Below, piece after piece: positions 6,112-7,038 of a stretch of DNA of 7,038 bases. Below the pieces are notes generated by a model. The model saw only the letters and a program-made list of their open reading frames with translations, had not been told where the DNA came from and did no database searches. This stretch comes from Thiobacillus sp. UBA6918 (GTDB lineage: Bacteria; Pseudomonadota; Gammaproteobacteria; Burkholderiales; Thiobacillaceae). Each line of letters opens with the position of its first letter. Position 1 is the first letter of the stretch. The stretch lies in assembly GCA_002450925.1 (NCBI GenBank), contig DKAU01000096.1, forward strand, positions 1-7,038, given 5' to 3'. Position numbers and translations under genes: made by a program.

Positions 6112-7038
6112 ATGCAGACAGAACTGACGAATCTCGAATTTCACCTGCTCAACGACTGGCAGCGCGGTCTGCCGCTGGTCGAGCGACCCTATGCCGCCAT
6201 GGCCGAAAAACTGGGTTGCGATGAGGCGCAGGTCATTGCCGGGTTTGAACAACTTATGGCTCGCGGGCACATTTCCAGGGTGGGGGCAGTGTTTCGTCCG
6301 CATGTCCTGGGCTGGAGCACTTTGGCAGCGGTGTCGGTGCCACAGGATCGCATCGAATTGGTTGCGAACATCATCGATGCCTATCCGGAAGTCAATCACA
6401 ACTACGAACGCGAGCACGACTACAACTTGTGGTTTGTCGTGGTGGCGGCAACCCAGCAACGGGTGACGGAAGTAATGGCCGACATACACCGGCAGACCGG
6501 ATGCGAACCGCTCGATCTGCCCATGATCGAGGACTATCACATCGACCTGGGCTTCGATCTTTCCGACAAGGCATCAGCCCAGCCGCGCCCGCATTTGGAC
6601 AAGGCCGGCGGCCACGAGCACACGGATGAATTGCGCGGCCAGTTGGATAACAAGGACTATGCCCTGGCTGCTGCGCTCGAAGGCGGATTGTGCCTGTCGC
6701 ACCGTCCTTATGCGGACCTCGCCACAAAAGCGGGACTGCCGGAGGCCGAAGCGTTGTCGCGGCTGCAACGACTCACCGATCTTGGCATCATTCGCCGCCT
6801 TGGTGTGGTGGTGCGCCACCGCGAACTCGGCTACACGGCCAATGCCATGGTGGTGTGGGATGTGCCTGATGACAGGGTGGCGGAAATCGGCAATAAGCTT
6901 GGCATGCAAGCAAGCGTTACGCTGTGCTATCAGCGGCCACGCCGTTTGCCGAACTGGCCCTACAACCTGTTTTCCATGGTGCATGGCTGTGATCGTGAGG
7001 CTGTGTTGAAGGAAATCGAGCGTCTGGGCAGTGAACTG
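6112..7038 (+). CDS. nirDL: Fused NirD-NirL siroheme decarboxylase (3' end beyond window)
   Basis: An open frame of 309 codons runs from the ATG at 6112 to the window edge without a stop. GAGGGG (6103-6108) serves as ribosome binding site. The protein has two AsnC/Lrp-like halves. Residues 1-150 resemble NirD/AhbA: winged helix, then SRVGAVFRPHVLGW (55-68), VNHNYEREHDYNLWF (94-108) and DYHIDLGF (141-148). A charged linker of about 28 residues follows. Residues about 179-309 resemble NirL/AhbB: LCLSHRPYADLA (193-204), LGIIRRLGVVVRHRELGY (224-241) and LPNWPYNLFSMVHG (279-292). The enzyme decarboxylates siroheme to 12,18-didecarboxysiroheme in the cytoplasm, an early step toward heme d1. H96, H102 and H237 are candidates for functional histidines, though I cannot assign which are catalytic. 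In Pseudomonas the parts are separate (nirD, L, G, H); a fusion is known in other proteobacteria such as Hydrogenophilus. There is no transmembrane segment or signal peptide. It sits ten bases after nirF, in the same transcription unit. Confidence 0.93.
   Translation, partial: MQTELTNLEFHLLNDWQRGLPLVERPYAAMAEKLGCDEAQVIAGFEQLMARGHISRVGAVFRPHVLGWSTLAAVSVPQDRIELVANIIDAYPEVNHNYEREHDYNLWFVVVAATQQRVTEVMADIHRQTGCEPLDLPMIEDYHIDLGFDLSDKASAQPRPHLDKAGGHEHTDELRGQLDNKDYALAAALEGGLCLSHRPYADLATKAGLPEAEALSRLQRLTDLGIIRRLGVVVRHRELGYTANAMVVWDVPDDRVAEIGNKLGMQASVTLCYQRPRRLPNWPYNLFSMVHGCDREAVLKEIERLGSEL

Overview
The window is a chromosomal denitrification locus centred on the cytochrome cd1 nitrite reductase gene nirS. 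It comes from a Gram-negative proteobacterium. The gene content and order, the moderate G+C, the fused nirD-nirL gene and the TTGAC-N4-ATCAAGG operator style suggest a betaproteobacterium, but the species cannot be fixed from the sequence alone. I see no mobile elements, tRNA or rRNA genes, or CRISPR arrays.

Layout. Positions 1-411 (minus strand) hold the N-terminal 137 codons of a Crp/Fnr-family regulator of the DNR/NNR type, cut by the window edge. A long non-coding stretch (412 to about 823) separates it from a divergent plus-strand gene and carries one FNR/DNR-type box (492-505). Next is a compact NosR/NirI-type membrane flavo-iron-sulfur protein (ending at 2566), whose true start may be an ATT codon at 824. 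A 193-base gap holds a second, almost identical FNR/DNR box (2663-2676) in class II position ahead of nirS (2760-4496). A strong rho-independent hairpin (4506-4531) follows nirS. Then come three tightly packed genes: nirC (small cytochrome c, 4580-4921), nirF (4908-6101, overlapping nirC by 14 bp) and a fused nirD-nirL siroheme decarboxylase gene (6112 to beyond 7038, open at the window end).

How they work together. Under low oxygen with nitrogen oxides present, the DNR-like regulator (or another FNR-family protein) would act at the two boxes and turn on the NosR/NirI-like gene and nirS. NirS reduces nitrite to nitric oxide in the periplasm using heme c and heme d1. NirD-L carries out the cytoplasmic decarboxylation of siroheme early in heme d1 synthesis. 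NirF acts late in the pathway in the periplasm. NirC is a small periplasmic c-type cytochrome, linked in the literature to heme d1 maturation or electron transfer. The NosR/NirI-like protein has an FMN domain, five membrane helices, two CxxxCP motifs and a cysteine-rich ferredoxin-like tail, and probably moves electrons between the quinone pool or cytoplasm and the periplasm in support of NirS.

Most of the locus is recognisable denitrification biology. The points that merit a second look are the apparent non-canonical start and unusual domain make-up of the NosR/NirI-like gene, the long divergent regulatory region, and the terminator that partly separates nirS from its cofactor genes. I do not see a wholly new system here.
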